A stretch of DNA of 40,691 nt. It comes from an uncultured Legionella sp. (GTDB taxonomy: Bacteria; Pseudomonadota; Gammaproteobacteria; Legionellales; Legionellaceae). Positions 36,286-40,691 of the stretch are shown here, one piece after another. Location of the stretch: NCBI RefSeq assembly GCF_937871865.1, contig NZ_CALMPD010000076.1:1-40691 (forward strand), given 5' to 3'. Position 1 is the stretch's first letter. Each line of letters opens with the position of its first letter. The translations under genes and the position numbers were made by a program. A model generated the notes under the pieces. That model worked only from the letters and a program-made list of their open reading frames with translations, was not told where the DNA came from and made no database searches.

Positions 36286-36931
36286 CTATTTTACTTTTTT
36301 TAAGTACTCAATAGAGCCTTCGGTAATTGCTTTTAAATGTTGAGTGATTTTATCTGCATCCCAATTCCACCAGCAGAGGTTGGTAAGGAACTCGATAGAC
36401 TCATCATCAAATCGTTTTCTTATTACGCGGGCAGGGTTTCCACCAACAATCGAATAAGGAGCAACGTCTTTTGTAACGAGACTGTTCGTTCCAATAATGG
36501 CGCCATCGCCAATTTTAATTCCTTGCATGATGGTGGCTGAATTACCTATCCATACGTCATTTCCAATGATTGTATCGCCTTTATTTACGACATTCATCGA
36601 AGCTTCTGACCAGGAATCACCAAATACTTTAAATGGATAAGTTGAGACTCCATCCATTGCATGATTGGAGCCATTCATAATAAATCTAACGCCTGTGGCT
36701 ATTTGACAAAATTTGCCAATAATGAGCCTATCTCCCATGAATTCAAATAAATAAAGTGCATTTTTTTCAAAATTATAAACATCTTCCGGATCATCATAGT
36801 AGGTGTAATCTCCTACAATAATCTGTGGGTTTTTTATGATGTTTAAAAAAAACGGTTCTTGTTACTCCTTCAATGGGGTATATGCTATTGGGATCAGGAA
36901 TTGTTTTATTAGATATAAACTTCTCAATGAT
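36286..36931 (-). pseudogene. Hexapeptide (Vat/CatB-like) acetyltransferase, frameshifted
   Basis: The intact frame on the minus strand from ATG 36738 gives 150 residues (FCQIATGVRFIMNGSNH; GNDVWIGNSATIMQGIKIG; YSIVGGNPARVIRKRF), the beta-helix and C-terminus of a xenobiotic acetyltransferase whose relatives have about 210 residues. Upstream, codons for NIIKNPQIIVGDYTYYDD and FEKNALYLFEF continue in the same frame without a start. The expected N-terminus (IPDPNSIYPIEGVTRTVF) is in another frame, shifted at the A8/T3 run at 36842-36852, and no ATG precedes it after the stop at 36941-36943. It looks like a decayed gene; a homopolymer sequencing error explains only the shift. Confidence 0.75.
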
Positions 36932-37027
36932 TGTATTTATTTAGTGCAGATATTGTGATAAACATTGGCGATTATCTCATAAATTCTCGAAGATAAGGAT
37001 ATTTGGAAATAGGATTAGGACTAATAG

Positions 37028-37060
37028 GTTAATAATTCCTTAATCCTTTTCATATAGGAT
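37028..37060 (+). promoter_or_regulatory. PmrA-like tandem box and promoter
   Basis: GTTAATAAT (37028-37036) and CTTAATCCT (37039-37047) are two half sites with an 11-bp period, matching the tandem cTTAATatT pattern described for PmrA-controlled Dot/Icm effector genes. A -10-like TATAGG (37053-37058) follows at the distance expected for an activator overlapping -35. The gene at 37099 starts 40 bp later. The region between the acetyltransferase remnant and this box (36932-37027) shows nothing else I can name. Confidence 0.5.
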
Positions 37061-37098
37061 GATAAGCATTATCGGCAAACAATAAGTAAATACTCGAG

Positions 37099-38382
37099 AT
37101 GTATTTTAAATCTGAATTAGACGACTTGATCATAAGGGTTGCTGACAATACATACAGCCTAAAGAAGATTCCAGGCACTATAATTGCCACTAATGTGAAC
37201 GACGAAAAAGATATTTGGCATGCTAATAATGGATCTTTGAGTTTAGAAAACGTAATAACGTCAGATGACAAATCGACTCAACATTTTAAAATTTCGCTAG
37301 CTGTTGCTGCGGGAAATATGTACCTCCTTCTGCTAGGAGAGCCACAGCCAAAAATGTCTTTGGGAGTTGATAATAAAGGGAATTATTGGCAGTTATCAAA
37401 GCATGTTGATCTCTTTAAAGAATGGGCTGATTGTGTTGAAGACGATGGGAATCAATTACGTATATATGGGAAGTCTATAATCAGTGGATCAACTCATGTA
37501 AAAGAGCAACACGCTACACTACCAATTGTTAAGCTAACAGAAATTTTGATTGCCAGTCTGTTTTTAAATGACGTTGACTTAAATCCCGGCAATTTTGGAT
37601 TGACCTGCACGCATAACCAGCTTACTGCCGTTAAAATTGATCCTGAATGTAGTTTTTATCACTATTTTACTGATGATGAAGTGACTGTGAATTCAATCAG
37701 AAAAAAGCTAATGTATTATTTGGTGGGTGAGCACCATTCAAAGGGGCTTTGGGAAAGTATTAGTGACAATTCCGGAAATTTTAAGGATGAGCTTTTGTAT
37801 CTTTTACATAGCGAAGAGGCGCATAAAGAAAAAATGGATTTTCTATCCCGCTTCACCTCGATGGATGTCAACGGAATAACCAGTATTGTTATGGATCAGG
37901 TCGTTGCAAACACAGACGATTTAATCTCACTAAAATTGCAATTGATTGAGAAGATTAAACAACGATTTGATTTATTCAAGAGTGCCTATGAACATATAAA
38001 GGATGTACCATTCCAGTCAATTATTAAATTAAGCACTGATGGAGATTTATGGGTAGATGAGTTAGAAGAATATGCTGACAGTACTCTTTCATCCGATGAT
38101 TCAGAGGATGAGTCTTCAGATCAAAATTTTATTGTTGTAAATAAGCGCAAATTAAGCGTTTCACACTCCCCCAATCCGACTGAGCTTAAAATAATGAAAT
38201 ATGATTTAGGCCATTGTTTTTTTCATAAGCAATCGGTCGAATCTTACCAGGATATACAAAACAATTGGGGCGTGACCCTGCAGAATATTGATGCGGGAAT
38301 AGATGTTCTTTCCTGCTGTGATTCACATCAGGGGCTTCAAGATAAGGACGATATTGATGTTGATGTATATTTCAATTTTTAA
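37099..38382 (+). CDS. Candidate Dot/Icm effector with kinase-like fold
   Basis: 427 residues; I do not recognise the exact family. LLLGEPQPKMSL (K85) and YWQLSKHVDLF (K101) resemble an N-lobe with a possible ATP-binding Lys. NDVDLNPGNFGL (157-168) with V-K-IDPE (178-183) resembles the catalytic loop (D-x-x-x-x-N) and metal-binding Asp of PI3/4-kinase-like and HipA-like kinases. The C-terminal third is helical and acidic (STLSSDDSEDESSDQ), then ends DDIDVDVYFNF. No signal peptide or membrane segment. ATG 37099 lacks a good ribosome site but a stop lies 9 bp upstream. A PmrA-like box precedes it. Effector status is inference. Confidence 0.6.
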   Translation: MYFKSELDDLIIRVADNTYSLKKIPGTIIATNVNDEKDIWHANNGSLSLENVITSDDKSTQHFKISLAVAAGNMYLLLLGEPQPKMSLGVDNKGNYWQLSKHVDLFKEWADCVEDDGNQLRIYGKSIISGSTHVKEQHATLPIVKLTEILIASLFLNDVDLNPGNFGLTCTHNQLTAVKIDPECSFYHYFTDDEVTVNSIRKKLMYYLVGEHHSKGLWESISDNSGNFKDELLYLLHSEEAHKEKMDFLSRFTSMDVNGITSIVMDQVVANTDDLISLKLQLIEKIKQRFDLFKSAYEHIKDVPFQSIIKLSTDGDLWVDELEEYADSTLSSDDSEDESSDQNFIVVNKRKLSVSHSPNPTELKIMKYDLGHCFFHKQSVESYQDIQNNWGVTLQNIDAGIDVLSCCDSHQGLQDKDDIDVDVYFNF

Positions 38383-38466
38383 TCTTAAGTATTAATAAGG
38401 AATCATATTGATTATTTATTCTGTAATCATATTAAAATTATGCCTTTATTGATTAGGGGAGATGTA

Positions 38467-40155
38467 ATGCCAAAAGACAGTAAAAAACTTGTTAGTCATG
38501 ATGTTTCTAAATTAAGAGATCTTCCAGGTTCTTATACTGAACCAACGCCTAATACCTCCTATTCCGTTGGAGATACTCACGGTAATGCCATCGTATTAAT
38601 AAGATACTTGTATGAGGCCGGAATTATCAATATAGATCAAAAGGCTTATGATCAATTAATAGATATTTATGCTCTTGATGCAGAAACAAAAGTAACTAAA
38701 TTAACTGCCAAGCACTGTGAACTATTCAGGGATATCGTAAAAAAAGGATTTGCTGCGGCTCATGTGCCTGAAGGCATTCATGTGCGCTGTTTTGGGGATA
38801 TGCTCGCTGATCGGGGCAGTAATGATATCTTAAATCTCATTGTTCTAACTGAGTTACGAGAGAGTTTCCCTAATCTACGCGGCACCATCTTAATTTCTAA
38901 TCATGATAAGGCACTTTTAGGTAACTACTTAAAGGGGATGTTGCTGCCTGGAAAAATACCATCAATTGAATTAAACCCTTGCCATTCATTAATTCGCTTG
39001 AAACAATTAATCGATAAAAAAATTATTCCTTATGCTGAAGTGGAGAAGATGCTTCAAACGGCTTATCTTCCTGCATTAAAGCTTGTTGATTATGTGCGAA
39101 CGGAAGACGGTGGTATTGATATTATGGCACATGCACCCATTACGCCTAATATGATTGAACAAGCGATGAAGACCTTTCTTCCTCCAGAGAAGCGCCTGGA
39201 TATTTATGAGTCGGTCGATAATATGGCGCAGGTTTTAGATGAGTTAAATGCGGTGTTTCAAAATGGACTTACAGATAAAAATAGCCTTATGTATAAAGCA
39301 ATCATTGGGGCACCAACGAGTGGTAACCCAATCAAGGCATTTTTGTGGACACGCCTGAATGATCTGGAACTTTTAGAGGCGCCTAAGAAAACAAACTATA
39401 ATCTACGTTTTCGTCATGGTCATGATGGTGAGCCCGGAGAACGAGTCATCCACGGAATTTCATATATTGGATACAACAGCCTTCTTGGTAAAGCAAGTCC
39501 TAGACATTGGGGCCAGGCAGAATCAGCACTCTTAACTATGAGTCATATACAAGGCGGTACTTCAGAGGAAAAAAATCACGCCATCAATGAAGTGTTAGCT
39601 GTTCAAATGGAACCAACTCTTATTGTAGATGAATATAGTGTAGAATCAGGAAGTATCTTAGAAAATATTATTGAGCAAGAAAATGAAGCTGTTGTAAAAA
39701 GTAAAAAGTCTACAGAAAAAGAAATACCGGAGAATACAGGCCATTCGTCTCTTGATGCGCAAAACGATTTAATTAATTTTAAATGTCAGGCGATCTTAAG
39801 AATTAACAGTTACATAAATAGCAGAGGCAGTTACTCTAATACTGATACTTTTGATAGCTTTTACACTAAGGTTGCAGAAGGGCGTAACCTTCTTCGTAGT
39901 ACTTTCGGCTTTTTCTCGGTAGATGTTCCTCAAGTGAATCTGGCAAAACAATTAAAAGAAGAGATTAAATTGATGACTCTCAACAATTTTAATGATGTTT
40001 TGGCTGGTATTAAGGAACAAGAGAATGACATTACTGTCCGCTTACCTAATAGTAAAGAATACCTCAGTCTTATCAAAGCTATAGGTTCCGATTTTGGCGA
40101 CAGCCCTTTAAAAGCACTCTTGTCCTCCCCAAATCAAAACAAAGGAGTTTTGTAA
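38467..40155 (+). CDS. Wip-like PPP-family phosphatase, candidate Dot/Icm effector
   Basis: 562 residues from ATG 38467, preferred over ATG 38440 because AGGGGAG is 5 bp upstream. The PPP metallophosphatase motifs are present in order: GDTHGN (35-40), GDMLADRG (110-117), SNHD (144-147, for GNHD), then MAHAPI and RHGHDG with the later His ligands. L. pneumophila effectors WipA and WipB have this type of phosphatase domain, and the C-terminal 150 residues (coiled-coil-like, Glu/Lys rich) could be a targeting or secretion region. No signal peptide. It may dephosphorylate host protein; the target is unknown. Confidence 0.7.
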   Translation: MPKDSKKLVSHDVSKLRDLPGSYTEPTPNTSYSVGDTHGNAIVLIRYLYEAGIINIDQKAYDQLIDIYALDAETKVTKLTAKHCELFRDIVKKGFAAAHVPEGIHVRCFGDMLADRGSNDILNLIVLTELRESFPNLRGTILISNHDKALLGNYLKGMLLPGKIPSIELNPCHSLIRLKQLIDKKIIPYAEVEKMLQTAYLPALKLVDYVRTEDGGIDIMAHAPITPNMIEQAMKTFLPPEKRLDIYESVDNMAQVLDELNAVFQNGLTDKNSLMYKAIIGAPTSGNPIKAFLWTRLNDLELLEAPKKTNYNLRFRHGHDGEPGERVIHGISYIGYNSLLGKASPRHWGQAESALLTMSHIQGGTSEEKNHAINEVLAVQMEPTLIVDEYSVESGSILENIIEQENEAVVKSKKSTEKEIPENTGHSSLDAQNDLINFKCQAILRINSYINSRGSYSNTDTFDSFYTKVAEGRNLLRSTFGFFSVDVPQVNLAKQLKEEIKLMTLNNFNDVLAGIKEQENDITVRLPNSKEYLSLIKAIGSDFGDSPLKALLSSPNQNKGVL

Positions 40156-40185
40156 GGAAATGATTTGATTTTTATAGCTCTGTAG

Positions 40186-40214
40186 CCTTGATGAAGCCAA
40201 AGGTATAATCAAGG
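40186..40214. repeat. Dispersed-repeat-like hairpin
   Basis: CCTTGAT (40186-40192) and ATCAAGG (40208-40214) form a 7-bp stem around a 15-nt loop (GAAGCCAAAGGTATA) containing a smaller GCC/GGT pairing. I recall a very similar stem-loop scattered between Legionella genes, but cannot check copy number here. It lies 31 bp after the phosphatase stop and may help end its transcript. No gene is seen in 40156-40415. Confidence 0.45.
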
Positions 40215-40415
40215 TCTCCACTTTGTGATGTTGCTATAAATGGCTTATGGATTTAGGAATTTTGCAAATTACAGGGTGCGTGTTAAGGTGCTCTGCGGGT
40301 GATTAAAGCTTCCCCCTTTAATGCGAAAGAGCCGAAAGAGCCTGTATTATTACAATAAAAATCAAGAGGCTATGTGCGATTATGAACTATTAAGAACTGT
40401 TGCAAAATAGTTCAT

Positions 40416-40502
40416 TGGTACCGAGGGTCGGAGTCGAACCGACACGATGTCACCATCACCGGATTTTGAATCCGGCGCGTCTACCAATTCCGCCACCCCG
40501 GC
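40416..40502 (-). tRNA. tRNA-Leu (anticodon CAA)
   Basis: Read on the minus strand, 87 nt fold as a class II tRNA: acceptor GCCGGGG pairs with CCTCGGT, D-arm GGCGGAATTGGTAGACGC, anticodon stem CCGGA/TCCGG with loop TTCAAAA giving anticodon CAA (UUG codon), a long variable arm (TGATGGTGACATCGT) and TPsiC arm GTCGGTTCGACTCCGAC. The discriminator A and CCA are encoded. tRNA-Leu 3' ends are common attachment sites, and the accessory effector genes lie on its 3' side, but no second copy of the 3' end was found in the window. Confidence 0.95.
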
Positions 40503-40691
40503 ACATAGGCGCATTATAACAAAGATACAGATACTAACAATGGCTTTAATGAAATTATTTAAATATCCTGAACTGTATTATCAATTTGGTGGTTTTATTA
40601 TGTTCTAATAGAGTTTTTTTATTCTTTATTCTTTATTCTCTTCGTGTTAGTCATTAAAACGGTACTTACATGATGAATAAGGATAGAACTT

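Noticed and set aside
38379-38396. Three TTAAT/TTAAG units before the Wip-like gene as a PmrA site
   Set aside because: Spacing of 6 and 7 bp does not fit the 11-bp tandem pattern; the sequence is simply AT-rich.
40416-40502. tRNA-Leu as an integration site of an island
   Set aside because: No integrase gene and no duplicated 3' end is visible in the window, so an att site is not supported.
1-40691. CRISPR arrays, insertion-sequence transposases, prophage genes
   Set aside because: No regularly spaced repeats, no transposase, integrase or phage structural proteins were seen on either strand.

Overview
The window looks like a chromosomal segment of a Legionella species. The strongest marker is an almost textbook Mip peptidyl-prolyl isomerase (34146-34850). 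AT-rich DNA, a legionaminic-acid-type surface sugar locus next to csrA and mip, and two genes resembling Dot/Icm effectors agree with this. Small differences of Mip from the L. pneumophila protein I remember suggest a different lineage or a related species, but I cannot place it further.

Left two thirds (1-24668): one long plus-strand LPS/O-antigen locus. It starts inside a NeuC-type epimerase, followed by NeuD and a CBS-fused aminotransferase (nonulosonic acid synthesis). Next come five tightly packed genes: three Gfo/Idh-type oxidoreductases, a CMP-sugar synthetase and an SDR, resembling the Campylobacter Ptm set. Then come an O-acyltransferase, a Wzx-like flippase, an SGNH hydrolase, a Wzy-like polymerase, a putative GT-B glycosyltransferase and a WbpG-HisH-HisF amidotransferase trio. 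After these lie the WbjB-WbjC-WbjD trio for UDP-L-FucNAc, a WbuB-like glycosyltransferase, a WbpV-like reductase, a WbpL/WecA-like initiating transferase and an OafA-like acyltransferase. Together they suggest a lipid-linked oligosaccharide begun on undecaprenyl phosphate, carrying N-acetylated deoxyamino sugars and an acetamidino-modified nonulosonic acid, and decorated with O-acetyl groups. The nonulosonic acid synthase (NeuB) and 4,6-dehydratase steps are not visible and probably lie to the left.

Middle (24736-36190): housekeeping and regulation. Genes are an ETHE1-like persulfide dioxygenase, csrA, birA with an Sfp-type phosphopantetheinyl transferase (minus strand), accA-tilS, a Bcr/CflA-type MFS transporter, sdaA (minus), mip and an AmpG-like permease. 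The 361-bp csrA upstream region contains dyad elements. The roughly 970-bp csrA-birA gap contains DnaA-box-like 9-mers and a 33-bp inverted repeat pair that could be a miniature mobile element.

Right end (36191-40691): accessory DNA. A frameshifted hexapeptide acetyltransferase is followed by two candidate effectors, a kinase-fold-like protein with a PmrA-like tandem box upstream and a Wip-like PPP-family phosphatase. A dispersed-repeat-like hairpin and a tRNA-Leu(CAA) gene on the minus strand end the window.
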